64,000 nt of DNA, taken from contig JANUWI010000011.1 in NCBI GenBank assembly GCA_025504975.1, positions 744,001 to 808,000 of the forward strand, written 5' to 3'. The notes beneath the pieces were generated by a model. It saw nothing but the letters and a program-made list of their open reading frames with translations, had not been told where the DNA came from and ran no database searches. This document shows positions 53,182-64,000 of this stretch, piece by piece. The DNA is from Plenodomus lindquistii (taxonomy: Eukaryota > Ascomycota > Dothideomycetes > Pleosporales > Leptosphaeriaceae). Position 1 is the first letter of the stretch. Each line of letters begins with the position of its first letter. A program made the translations under genes and the position numbers.

Positions 53182-54748
53182 CTACAAGGTAATGTCCTCC
53201 GATCGGTAGTGGTCTGCTACAATACGGTAGAGATATGAAGGTGCGTGTCCGCCGCTAGGAGAAGGTTAGTACAAGCATCAAGCCTATGTTGTTTGAATGT
53301 GCGACTTACAGATTGGTGATGTAGAGATCCACAAGATCTGCTGGAACGTAGTCGAACAGCGGATTCTCAACATCGACCTTTTCGACGAAATCGCCATCTT
53401 CGTATGGAATGACCATTCCTGCATCGCCATGCTCAATGAGCTCGTCGATGTCGAATGGGTAGACTGGACTGAGCTTGTAGACGCCACTAAGTACCACGAC
53501 AGGTGTCTGATGCTCCTTTGCTGCTTTTGCGATCATGTGTGCGCCGGCTGCTGCTACAAGTCCGCCGTTCGCAAGGACCGTGTGTGTTGCTAAGATAACC
53601 TTGTTGACACGCGACATGATTGCGAATACGTGAGAGTCTGGGATCACATAGACTTGAATGCCAGCTTCGGTGAGCGGCTTCCACTTGTCGTCGTCGATAT
53701 CGTCATCAGGATTAGCTTCACGCTTCTTCCCAGTCAGAAGTATGCCATGTGTAGCCGCGTGATCATGGGGGTAGGTTTCTGCGTGGACGACGGTAAACTT
53801 TCGTTTCCGCGCGGCAAAAAGCAGGAATTTCTGTACAGTGGTCGATGCTGTGTGAGTGAGAATAATCTCGTTTGCGTGGATGTGTTCGAGGGCCACTTCG
53901 GCGATTTGCTTGTCTGATGTTTCCAGCTCGTCCTGCAGTTCTCTTATGCCCTCCATGACTTCGCCCTTGAGATCCAGATTCGGCTGGCTTTTGTTCAGGT
54001 TTTCGAGACGCGCCAGGTTCAGCGCTGTGAGTGTGCTCTTGCCATTTGGCGACATTTGACCAGTGGGTGTGCTTGTATTTGATGGTGTCTCGGCCGGCTG
54101 TGAGAAGAGGCCAAAGAGTGAGTTCACCAAGGGCGCAGTAGACGTAGGCGCATAGGAAGTGTGAGAAGTAAGTAGCGGAGGGCGTCTCGACATGTCACTG
54201 GAGTCTGACATGTTGTCGTATATGCTCGCATGCGTGGGCTCTACTACCGCATGTCTAAGTGGACTGAAGGTGGAGATGGTCGAGTTGAGCGCGGGGCGGT
54301 GGAGAGAGTCATGTTGCGGGTGTGGTGTCGCAGATTCGCTGCCTGTGGGTGTTTGCCCTTCTGCATGCTCGTCGACGACTTCTCGGACCAGTCCCAATAC
54401 GCGCCGTACAATGTTCCCCACGACAACCTCCCTTGGTTGAGCTGAAGTCAGCCGCCTGCCGACCTGTCTTATGCGTTCAATTAATTTGGCAGCATCGCGT
54501 CCTTTGAACTCGCCGACTACGCGCAGTAGCAATGCCGTAGTCGCAATGGCGCATGGTCTTGAGTTTCGGATCTGGCGTCGCTTGAGGAGGCTAGGCTGGG
54601 TTAGTTTGGCAGGCGCGAACAGTCATACTACCAAGGCAAGGCTGTCTTACGAGATGAGGTGCTCTACCGATGGGTCGACCGGGGTGGTTTTGAGCGACTT
54701 GAGGAAGGTGGACAGGCCTGGCGCCTGTATCGCCGCGCCTTGCGCCAT
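53182..54748 (-). CDS. GCD7: Translation initiation factor eIF2B subunit beta (GCD7)
   Basis: Exons 54651-54748, 53310-54590 and 53182-53254; introns of 60 and 56 nt. 483 residues. The short last exon is supported because it adds GGHAPSYLYRIVADHY, the conserved end of eIF2B alpha/beta/delta subunits; without it the protein would stop at ITNL. Core motifs: EIILTHTASTTVQKFLLFAA, VIPDSHVFAIMSRVNKVILA and AAGAHMIAKAAKEHQTPVVV. It is part of the regulatory half of the guanine nucleotide exchange factor for eIF2, which senses eIF2 phosphorylation. A Ser/Thr-rich insert sits between the N- and C-terminal halves. Confidence 0.95.
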
Positions 54749-55356
54749 GGTGGTGAGTGTAGATAATTTGGCGGAGTGTGACCCGAATGTGGGGTGGAGG
54801 GGTGGCTTGTTTGCACGCGTACTTTGAGTGGCCTTTTTGTGAGGGCAGAGTTTTTTCCTGGAATACTCTGTCCAGCCTTGGGCAGTTGCTTATGGACGCG
54901 TCGGGGGCGTGGTGGGGGTTTGGTAGCAGGTGCAAGCCAGGCATGGAGCCCAAAATGTACGAGTCTGTGAGTCTGTGAGTCTGTGACTGGATTGAGCAGC
55001 GCGGGAATATACTTTTGACCTAGCGCGCTGCTCCTAACGTCAAGGTTAAGGCTGGGTGGGCGCCGGGTGCGACATGCACTCGATGCAACAACGAGGCCTG
55101 CGCTCCCGCATCGCGTTTCAAGCCCGACAAGCCGGCCCTTGGTGTGCCAGACTGCGTGTCAAGAGAGAGAGAAGTGTCTACATACACAAGCATCTGCCGC
55201 GCCTGAGGACCGCCCGTCTAGTAGACTGCAGCCGGCCAACGTCATTCCGGCACTCCCTACAACGCGCCCACAGCTACCCCACAGTGTGCGTTCGTCCTCG
55301 CACCTCCGTTCTAGCCGCGCCGGCGAAGCGACGCAGTGCATGGCCGTCGCCAGAGT
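54749..55356. promoter_or_regulatory. divergent promoter region, eIF2B beta and NEM1-type genes
   Basis: 608 bp between divergent starts. GAGTCTGT is repeated in tandem at about 54961-54983. Role inferred from position. Confidence 0.35.
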
Positions 55357-57079
55357 ATGCAAACCCTGCGATCGCTCGTGAATATTGGCACGCCCACGCC
55401 CACGCCCTCGCCCACGCCCTCGCCCTCGCCCTCGCCCTCGCCGCCCCGTTCGCGCACCGCGTCGCAAGCCAACATCCACGAACCTCGGCCCAGCCAGTTC
55501 CGCCAGCCCAACGATGCGAGCGCAGAGATAGCCCCCCAGAGCGAGACGGGCACACCGGGCAACATGAGTGCGCGCAGGGGCAACGGCGCCGGCGGCTCTG
55601 GCACTGAAGCGGGCGCATCCGGCTACGACGAAAAGACACCGCTGCTCAGCCAGCCCTCGACGGCATCGTACGACGACGACTCAAAACCGCAGAGACGATG
55701 GCTCTATCCGCAGCGCATCTCCGAGGGCATCATCGCCATTGTCGGCGTCATAGCAACCCCCTTTGTGTATACGGGCCAATGCCTCGTGGCCTGCTTCTAC
55801 TACGAGGACCGCTACTCCGTCCTGGCCCCCATCTACCACGTTACCCACACTCTCACACACGGCCGCAGGAACAAGGTCAGAGCGCAGGCCTCGGCGTCCG
55901 CACCATCCTCCAACCCCGATGAGAAGCAATCGCGCAGCAGCCGCAGCGCAAGTGGCGCACAACCGCACACGACCAAGCCCTCACGCCGCTCACTATCGAT
56001 AGCCTCGACATCCACCGCCATGACCTCGGATTCGGAAAGCGAGCGGCCACGTACGCGCGACGGCGACTTCGACAGCCCGTCACGCCACACACGGTCAAAG
56101 TCGAATGCATCCTCAGGGGGAGACGAGATAGCCCCTGCAAAACGATCCATACGCGTCACGCTACAGCACAACGAGGACGTATTGCGGCAACGCAAGGCAG
56201 CAAAGAAGGCGCAGACGTCCAAAAGCAATACTGTCTCGCCCGAGGCCGCAGCCGCATTGAAGTCCCCCACTGGTCCGGTCAACATGCAATCAAAGTCAGT
56301 GACCAAATACCCTCGAGCACCACAACCCCCGCGGCCCCTAGTACCTCGGCGCCAGCCGTCTTACTCCCGGTCAGGCTCATCTGCGCTTGGGCCCCACCAA
56401 AAAACTCTCATCCTTGATCTTGATGAGACATTGATCCATAGTCTTGTGAACGGAGGCCGATTTCAGACTGGCCACATGGTAGAGGTAAAACTCCAAGCTG
56501 CCGTTGGCGCTGGTGGTCAGGTCATCGGTCCCCAAGTTCCCTTGCTGTACTATGTCCACAAGCGACCATACTGTGACGATTTTTTGAAGAAGGTATGAGG
56601 TGTCAGGCAATACAGCAAGCAAAAACAGCAAACTGATCTTGCCGTCAGGTCAGCAAATGGTACAATCTAGTCATATTTACCGCCTCGGTGCAAGAGTACG
56701 CCGATCCCGTCATCGACTGGCTGGAAGTCGAGCGCAAGTACTTCGTGGGGCGGTACTACAGACAGCACTGCACTCTACGCAACGGGGCTTACATCAAGGA
56801 CCTCACTCACATCGAGCCTGACCTTAGTAAGGTTATGATCCTTGATAACAGCCCCCTCAGCTACGTTTTCCATCCAGGTGAGATCGACGTCAAGTCTTTG
56901 CGCTGCCCTCTTGTATGCTGATCCTGACAACAGATAATGCCATTCCGATAGAAGGCTGGATCAGTGATCCCACAGATCACGATCTACTGCATCTCATTCC
57001 GTTGCTAGAAGGGTTGCAGTATGCAACCGACGTGCGTGCCTTGCTTGCGCTTCGACTTGGAATGCCTGCATCGGTCTGA
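55357..57079 (+). CDS. NEM1: NEM1-type CTD-like phosphatase
   Basis: Exons 55357-56592, 56649-56877 and 56934-57079; introns of 56 and 56 nt. 536 residues. The N terminus has a Pro/Ser/Thr hexanucleotide-derived run, a hydrophobic segment (RISEGIIAIVGVIATPFVYT) and a long Ser-rich region. The catalytic domain begins LILDLDETLIHS near residue 352 (DxDxT nucleophile), followed by VHKRPYCDDFL, LVIFTASVQEYADPVID and VMILDNSPLSYVFHPDNAIP. Nem1 with Spo7 dephosphorylates the lipin Pah1 at the ER/nuclear envelope and so controls phospholipid and nuclear membrane synthesis. The start is the first ATG after an in-frame stop at 55312. Confidence 0.9.
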
Positions 57080-57845
57080 CAGCGTAGCAAGTGCCTTGGT
57101 ACTCTGCGTTCTAATGTTCTCTGTATTATAGACACCTCTAGCTATGCCGAGCAGTTGGCTATGTAGCCCTTTGGAGATACCCAAGATGTTTAATTCTTTC
57201 AAAACTGTGTACATGCGTCTCAACACGTCCAGTATACAGTACCTTATCTCCGAAATGCTAATAAGTCGGACGAAGACCCTGGTTTGGTAGATCTTCGCAG
57301 GGACCTTTGGCTTACTCAGGAGGTTATTTTTTGTCGAGTATCCATCTCACTTTGATAGCATGATGCTGAAGCTCGTAAAGCAGCAAGGAGACAACAAAGG
57401 CAATTAGATCTCACCAGAAATTGCCTCTACTACCCCTAGAGCACACACGTCGTATCCAAGGACTTCTTGTAGACTTTTTAGTGTATTGTGTCGACGACGG
57501 TGCTAGATGCGACCTCGGGAGCTTTCTTTTTACACCCACGTGGGCGTCCTTGGCGTCCCCCAACCTATTAGTAACACCTCACGATCCCGCCTATCTCCTC
57601 CCCAAGTAGCGCGCCCCACGACGGCCGTCGCCTCTCCCGTGGTTGCATGCAGCGTTGTCATTGCTTCTTTCGGGTCCTTTGACAGCGGCACATTATATGC
57701 TCGCTGCTGTTGCTATCCCTGTCATGTCCATGCTTTTAGAGTACACCTCCTGCTCTCAGCCTCCAAGTGAACCGCCTACACGTTTTGTGCCAATGCAGTC
57801 GCTTCCAGGAGTTACCTTGCGCTTGTGTTCGAAGACATCAAGGAT
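57080..57845. other. intergenic, with a diverged copy of a segment found near 63.7 kb
   Basis: On the minus strand, 57321-57410 resembles 63652-63740 at roughly 70 percent by eye, mostly with transition differences. Otherwise only short frames. The last 100 bases may include an upstream exon of the STAND gene. Confidence 0.4.
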
Positions 57846-60800
57846 ATGCCGTCACAGACTCAAACCGTTGACGTAGTAATGGTGGATTCGAGGTTCGTTG
57901 GCATGAAGCCTGAGGAGGCTCTCAGCATCAAGACTAACATCTCACAGTCATGGTCTCCATCTCTTCGACGAAGCCACTACAACAATACAAGCTGCGATCT
58001 TGGAAGTCCATAGGAAGGACTTTTTCCAGGATGCCTCCGCATCGCTCTTGCTAGATGAACTCCAGTCTGTGTCTACTAGCACGTCTCCCTCCGACCGAAG
58101 ACTGGTTGTACACAGTCAGAAGTTTGATCTTTTCATCCGCAATTTTGCACCCTACTGCGATATCCTCTCGCTCTGTGTGAACTTGAGACCGGAACAGGTC
58201 AGCGCACTTTGGGGAATTGTCCGATTGATCTTCAAGGTGAGTCCCAATGACTCAAATTCTGCTTTACACGAACATGAAATACTGATTTGGTGAGCAGATT
58301 AGTAGCAACTATGCCGTCTTCCTCGAAAAGATTGCCGACATGTTTGACAACATTGCCCAGATTGCGTCGCCGTATCGTCAAATATATGACATCTGCAAAC
58401 GCAATGCACTGGATTCACACTTTACTGCTCAAGACCACCGTTCAGCGGCGCTGCTGTCCAATGCATATTTAGATGTTGTGCACTTTTGTCTAGATATCTA
58501 CCGCATATTCTGTAGATCAGTCCCTGGTATGTTCCTACCATTTCTCACATACTGCTTGCAGAATCACTGTTTTGTCGAAACATGTAGCTGCACCATAACC
58601 ACGCCGTTAGTGTTTCACCGCTCATTTTCTTTATGTCAATTCTCGCCTCTTCGCCACTAACTGAACTCACAATTTTCAATCAATCCCTAATCTAATGTAT
58701 TTCTCTGGCGCCGCTGATCGAACGTACAGCCTATAGCGCGAGTGGCGAACCAAGTCTGTCTATGAGTGGTCCACACCCATCAACGCTTTTGAGACCTCTG
58801 GATTATAGGTTTGCCAAACTCGAGTCGAGATTGGTCTATCATCGGGACTGGCTTGAAAAGGAGACAGAGGTGGAGACCCAGAACTACTCTGAAGTTGCAC
58901 TGCGTCGGCAGGAATACGCGGGCTTCCTGAACCTTGGGACCCATATCACAAGCATTAATCACATCTTTTCTGAAGAACAGATTTTAGCGAAGCGGACAAG
59001 ACGAATCGACAAAGCGAGGAGATGGCTCTTGGATGGCTCTCCTAAGCCACAGACCGATCATCATCAACCCCACCAGCCTCTGGCGGGCTCATGTGACTGG
59101 TTTTTCAAAGAGTCGGCCTTCCGCAGATGGAGGAATACCGCCACCGATGAGCAAAAGTCAGGCGACATTCATGCCATGGCAGGTGACTGGCAACATCGAA
59201 TACTGTTTGTACAAGGTATAAGATGCGCTTCGCTCGAATTTCATGATTGAACACCAAGCTGACGCTGCTACAGCAGGAGAAGGTTTCGGCAAGACAGTCA
59301 TCGCAGAGGAAGTGGCTAGAATACTCGAGGTAGACGGAGAAGGCGTTGATCCTAGCGACGAGCTATGCGTGACAGTTTCTTTCCACTTTGACGTAACATA
59401 TCCGAGAAGTTGCAATGCGGATTATGCGATACGTTCTTTGGCCTCCCAATTGCTACACACGCATCGCCGCGATCGTCTCACACTTGATACCGCGTGCCTT
59501 TTGCCACGCAGAACTTCATTGCGCGAAACAGCTACGACAGAAGAGGTGCTCGATGTGCTCTCTCTTCTCTTATACCAGCACGCGACCTACCTTGTCATAG
59601 ATGGTCTGGACGAGTGCAGTAACGTCGACACCTTCCTCGCATTTCTAGCACAAGTCTGTCGAAAGTCCGTCACGAAAGCCATTTTGTTCAGCAGACCGGG
59701 CGTCAAAATCCCACTAGAGTATCAAAAGTGGGCGTCCGATGCGCCATACATCTTCACACTCTCAAGCCAGCACAATGAAGCTACGATTGAGCATCACGTT
59801 GCTCAAACACTCAATCAGATGGCTGACCAGGGATTCTTCGGCATAGCGATAGACCGCACAATGATACCACGTGTGGCTTATTTGTCGAACGGCAACTTCC
59901 TGTGGGTCCGCATGCTGTTGTTACTCTTGCAGTCCATCGTCTTGACAGCTGAGGAGCGGTACGCAATACTGCAAAATATCCAGTTGCTCGAAGGCCTCGA
60001 CCCGCTCTACCGCAATATCCTTGGCGCCTTGAGTCGACGACCAGCTCGTGAAAGACGGCTGATGGCTGATGCATTCCGGTGGCTGTCATATCCAATACAC
60101 AATTTGAGCCCATCTGCGATGAGGGCTGCTCTGTCTATAGCCGACAATGCTTCATCGGAAGAGGTACACAAAGAGGAACTTGTAGACACGCTGCCAGACC
60201 TCAGCTGTGGTCTCTTGCATCTTGAGAAGGGAGTTCTCACATTCACACATCGCTCCGTAGCCGAATACCTCCAAACCGCCGCAAGCCAAACGTCAGAGTT
60301 CAGTCTCCACAACAGCAACGAAGTCCACGCCCATCTTGCCGCACGCTGTCTAACATACCTAGTCCACAACGTCCCCCAACAACCCCTAGCAGAACTTCGA
60401 CCCCACTCTCCATCCGTATCACCAAGCAGCGGCGCCAGCCAACGCACCGACCGCTCCGGAGACAGCGGCTACAAATCACTCTCCCCATCCGACGGAGACA
60501 TCCTCGCTCCACAACCCTCGATCCCCACCAGCGAGACCGCTGCACCATCCCCCAACAACGAGCACAACCACCACCCACCACCCTTCGACACGCACCTCCC
60601 CTTCCTCCGCTACGCAACCCTCTGCTGGCCCATCCACCTCACCCGCGCCCTCTCCCTCTCCCTCTCCCTCTCCCTCTCCCCCCAAAACCACAGCACCACC
60701 ACCACCCAACCCTCCCTCCCCTACCTCGCACCCCTCACCGCGTTCCTCACTTCCCGCCTCACACTCACAGTCTGGGTCGAAGCATCATACAGATACAACT

Positions 60801-61042
60801 TCCCGCCCACACTATCCCGGCTCATCGGTCCGTTGTCTAATCTCAAAGCCCTGATCTCGCCGGCTTCGGTGCAAGGGAGGGAGATACGGAAGGTGGTGGG
60901 TGTGTTGAGGGAGGTTTGTGGACGGTTGGAGGATTTGAAGAGGGAGGGGGAGGGGGCGTTGAGGGGGGAGCCGGGGTTGGTGTGGTTGAGGGGGGGTGGT
61001 GTGGGGGAGGAGGAGGGAAGGGGCGGAGTGATGTGGATGTGA
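57846..61042 (+). CDS. STAND (NACHT-like) NTPase with fungal N-terminal helical domain
   Basis: Exons 57846-57892, 57948-58236, 58298-58526, 58730-59215 and 59274-61042; 939 residues if the 203-nt third intron hides no exon. Residues 60-250 are a helical domain with SALWGIVRLIFKISSNYAVF, of the kind that precedes fungal NACHT-type domains (DUF7708-like). The NTPase has a P-loop AGEGFGKT near residue 351 and Walker B YLVIDGLDECS near 457, then ILFSRPGV (sensor) and a winged-helix-like region with FTHRSVAEYL. Instead of ankyrin or WD repeats it ends in a Ser/Pro-rich linker and a short helical tail. STAND proteins act as ligand-triggered switches, in fungi often in non-self recognition; the trigger is unknown. 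Confidence 0.8.
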
Positions 61043-61889
61043 GGGTGGTGCGTGGGGTGGGGTGGGTGATTAGCGTAGTGTTGTTTGTAGATATGGATGT
61101 GATAGGATTCAGGCTTGAATGTATGATGTAGAATCGGCTTCTCACATGGTATCATACAGTAACATTAACATTATCTCGTAAACCACTAGATGGCGCACTT
61201 GTCATGAAGCCAATGCGGTACGAGACCCAAATGATGCCTTTCCTGGCTCGAATACCTGTACCTATAATATCTCCACCTCACCTCATCACCAGCCCCAACG
61301 CTCACGCCTCCACAACATCAACACGCCTACAGACGCACGCAGATGTGGCATGACATTCTCTCTACCGTTCGTAGAGACTATACCTGATATAAAATCACTT
61401 TTAGTAGATTGCTTGGTATGTTGTGTTGTGTTGTGTTGACTACGGTGAACAGCGCTTAGACTTGGTAGAGAAAGACGAGCGCCCTCGTATTGCTGGACTC
61501 TGACATGGTATTCTACGGGTTCTATGAGATTGCGGCGCGAATACGACAGTCTAGTGACGCCCCAGAGTAGCCGAGGATCATGGCTGCGGGTTAAAGTGAT
61601 AGTGCTGCAATTGAATGGTTGGCCGAGAAAGACTCGGAACGGGGAGTATAGTCGAGCGGAACGAGAGTGCAAAGCTGTGACTCGATGTGGATATATATAT
61701 GTCTCAGTATGAAGAGCACAGCAGGAGGCAGACACGTCGACGCTCAAGGATCTTTTTGGAACGAGAAGATTGTGACCTATCTACCAAGTAAGGCATGTTA
61801 ATTACCTTCACTCTAGCTCAGTTCATCAACACTGCGCGCGCATCACGAACACCAACATCAACACCAATTCAGCTACAAGTATATCACGC
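61043..61889. other. convergent intergenic region
   Basis: G-rich and C-rich stretches and a short TGTTG run at 61419-61438. No gene seen. Confidence 0.4.
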
Positions 61890-62828
61890 TTATTTCCCAT
61901 CAACCTCAGCCGCCGTATCAGCAACCTCATCCGCCGTCTTCGCCGCCTCAACATCCTCATCCTCCTCCCCACCCTTGCCTTCCCCAATCGTCTGTCTCAC
62001 AATCTCGAGTGTCTTTTCTGGCCCCGCTCCCTCAGCAGCAAGCACCTTGCCCTGTTTATCCACGACAAAGACGCCGCGCGTGGTGCCCCTGGGCGCCTTC
62101 TTCATGCCGATGGCGGAAATGAGCGATTGTACTGGGTCGCAGAGGAGTGTGTAGGGCAGCTTTTGCTTGGTTTTGAAGGTTGTGTTTGCTTTGGGGGTGT
62201 CGTTGGAGAGGCCGTAGATTGAGTAGCCGGTTGCCGTGATGGGGGCGTAGGAGTCGCGGAAGAAGCAGACTTGTTTTGTGCCTGGTGGGAGGTATTAGTG
62301 GGAGGTGCTTCGGGGCGGGACGGATGCGAGGGGAGGGGAGTGCGGAGTTGATTGTGTGCTCGACAGCTCGATGTGGTGTTTGAGAGCTTGAAGAGGCTCT
62401 TTTGGGTAGAGCGATGCGTTTGTGCATGGCTGTAAGTAGAGTTGTGGATGAGACGGAACAGACTTACATCCAGGAGTTGAAGCTTTGGGATAAGTAAACA
62501 GTACGACACCGCTCTTGCTCTCCTCTAGAAGCTTTGCGAGTGTGGTCTTCTTGCCATCGTGGGTCTCGACCTCACCGCCAAAGGTCGCAACATCAATAGT
62601 GTCACCAACCTTGACAGGGCCTGATTTCTTGACCTCGTCCCTGTCCGCGCCGTTGGTTGCGCTGACTACGGCGTCTTTCACAGCGTCGACCGTCTCAGCA
62701 ATGGTCTCCTGGACCTTCTCGACCACAGTCTTTTCGCTCTGGGCTTTCTTCCCCTTTGCAGGGGCCGCCTTTTTGGCTGGGCGCACAGGCGCTGGGGGAG
62801 CTTCTTTGCGCTTACGGAGCTCGACCAT
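61890..62828 (-). CDS. DOT5: Nuclear peroxiredoxin, DOT5/BCP type
   Basis: Exons 62468-62828 and 61890-62281; a 186-nt intron. 250 residues. The basic Ala/Lys/Pro-rich N terminus (RKRKEAPPAPVRPAKKAAPA) resembles a nuclear localisation region. The domain reads VVLFTYPKASTPGCTKQVC with the peroxidatic Cys and a resolving Cys five residues on, then GLSNDTPKANTTFKTKQKLP, LLCDPVQSLISAIG and TTRGVFVVDKQGKVL. The C terminus is acidic and Ala-rich, with no known role. It reduces alkyl hydroperoxides using thioredoxin; the yeast relative is nuclear. Confidence 0.92.
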
Positions 62829-63600
62829 GGTGGATAAAGGGTCGCGAGGCTGGAGGGCGCACGTATTAGTATTGTCGAATGCGATGTATGCTCCCAAAAA
62901 CGTAGATTGGGACGTGTTTGTGTCTGAAGTGTTGAGAGTCGGTCAAGGATGTTGATTGACATCCGAGAGCTGGCGGCGCTTACCTATCGTATGTACTGTG
63001 CGGGACTAGCGACGTGGTACTACCTGCGCAATATCAATCGGGACACAATGTGAGTCGCGAGAGATCAGCAAGTCAGGAACGCGAAGGGGGTCAGTGCGAT
63101 ATCGATAGATTGCGATGGAGGCCCGATTGTCGTGGACGAGGCTCGAGGACCCTCGTCCAACCTCGTCCTTGGCAGATACGTCCGTATTGACATTAGGCAG
63201 ATTACATGAGCTGCGTCTGTCTGTGGTCAAGATGCCGTGATTCAGCTTGTTTCGGACGCGCTGGGGTTGCCAGTTGGATTTCATTGGTTGTTGGGGGTGA
63301 GGAGTGGTGAATCCGCACCGACGGTTACGACGCAGCTTCCGCTCGGTTACGATGCTGGAGATAGCATAGTTAGCGTGCCGTTCCGGTAACTCCACTGGTT
63401 CAGCAACGCCTTCAACGTGGCTATTTGCTGTGGTAATCAGGCCACGAGGATCATGGTCTGAATTCTGTCGTCACACCCAAAAGACTCTTCTATGACAGCC
63501 CAAGCTCGCGCTCGTATGCGTTCGGCTTTATGACCGTGAGGTTGAGCTAGGATCCTGCTTGCGGCTGGAACCGTGAAGTGAGAGACCTGGCACTGAGACA
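62829..63600. other. intergenic, no gene seen
   Basis: The minus-strand frame at 63006-63395 has no family features. Confidence 0.35.
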
Positions 63601-63659
63601 TGCCAAAACTTTCAGCGCGCCAGTCGATTCAACTTGGGTTGGCTGTACGAAGGAGCTCG

Positions 63660-64000
63660 TATTTGTTGCGTCCGCATCTTACCTTGACAGCATGACGCTT
63701 TAGCCTATACAACAGTGAGGAGATGACAAAAGCACGCAGGTACAGTAAACAATGATTGCATGTTCTTGATCGCTTGCTGGCATTGCCTTGCTCATTCTGC
63801 TGTTGAGGTCGTCCAAGCAACTCTTTGACGTCAGATGACATGGAAGAGGGGCACACCTGGATAACGCAAAGCAATGTGCATGAAACTGCCCTGAAAAAGT
63901 ACAAGTCTAGATTAGTGTTCAACATGTGAGAGTCGAAAGAAGGTCCGACATGGGAGGCTTACCTCATCAGCGTACCTGCCAAGGGTCTGTTCTGCCGCTC
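63660..64000 (-). CDS. Possible 3' exons of a gene running off the right edge
   Basis: On the minus strand, coding-like RYADE at the edge meets GTAAGC, then CTAAT and TTTTTCAG, and the next exon reads GSFMHIALRYP before GTGTGC. Further on, AFVISSLLYRLKRHAVK ends at GTAAGA. The intron signals are good, but no family can be named and exon ends are unclear. Part of this (63652-63740) is similar to 57321-57410. Confidence 0.3.

Noticed and set aside
55390..55440. Repeated CGCCCA/CGCCCT units, considered as a regulatory or CRISPR-like repeat
   Set aside because: They are a coding hexanucleotide run giving Pro/Ser/Thr in the NEM1-type protein; no spacers.
61286..61747. Minus-strand frame of 153 codons
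   Set aside because: No family features and a simple-sequence run inside it.
63006..63395. Minus-strand frame
   Set aside because: No motif and no splice support.

Overview
This is a stretch of nuclear genome from a filamentous ascomycete fungus. The support is direct: many short GT-AG introns (about 45-60 nt) whose removal restores well-known fungal proteins, a U2 spliceosomal RNA gene, mitochondrial and cytosolic ribosomal protein genes, fungal STAND and kinase-like families, and AT-rich repeat blocks whose copies differ mainly by C-to-T and G-to-A changes, as repeat-induced point mutation (RIP) produces. A dothideomycete (Pleosporales) is my best guess, but that is inference from gene style. 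There are no operons; every gene is a separate unit.

Layout. 0-0.5 kb: the 3' end of a COX18/OXA1-type mitochondrial insertase gene. 0.9-11.6 kb: an accessory-looking tract with two tandem paralogues of unknown function, three diverged kinase-like genes in a row on the minus strand (one with a lost DFG aspartate, one a clear pseudogene), a CorA-like membrane protein gene with an apparent frameshift, and a tiny three-exon gene. 12.2-29.3 kb: a conserved block with ALG14, mitoribosomal uL24m, an Ima1-type nuclear membrane protein, RPS23 (uS12), a coiled-coil protein, an MFS permease, an F-box protein, cytochrome c peroxidase, a second coiled-coil protein and the monothiol glutaredoxin GRX5. 30.2-41 kb: a gene-poor, transposon-bearing island with a conserved fungal hypothetical gene, a 318-bp foldback element, an orphan Pyr4-like membrane protein, a dead pogo-type transposase bracketed by two inverted copies of a 144-160 bp palindrome, an egghead-like GT2 glycosyltransferase with two GC-AG introns, and a strongly AT-rich block holding a degraded inverted repeat. 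A U2 snRNA gene closes the island.

41.2-44.5 kb shows no convincing protein gene. 44.5-64 kb: a long secreted Pro/Ser/Ala-rich repeat protein, a SWIM plus RING protein, an SDR-polysaccharide deacetylase fusion, eIF2B beta, a NEM1-type phosphatase, a STAND (NACHT-like) NTPase with a fungal N-terminal helical domain, and a DOT5-type nuclear peroxiredoxin. A possible multi-exon gene runs off the right edge.

How the genes relate. The conserved block is ordinary housekeeping: ER glycosylation (ALG14), mitochondrial translation and redox (uL24m, COX18, CCP1, GRX5), cytosolic translation (RPS23, eIF2B beta) and nuclear envelope/lipid control (Ima1, NEM1). The left tract and the 30-41 kb island look like the fast-evolving parts. 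I see no CRISPR array, no tRNA and no complete secondary-metabolite cluster. All exon boundaries were read by eye from splice signals and restored reading frames, so single boundaries may be off by a few bases.
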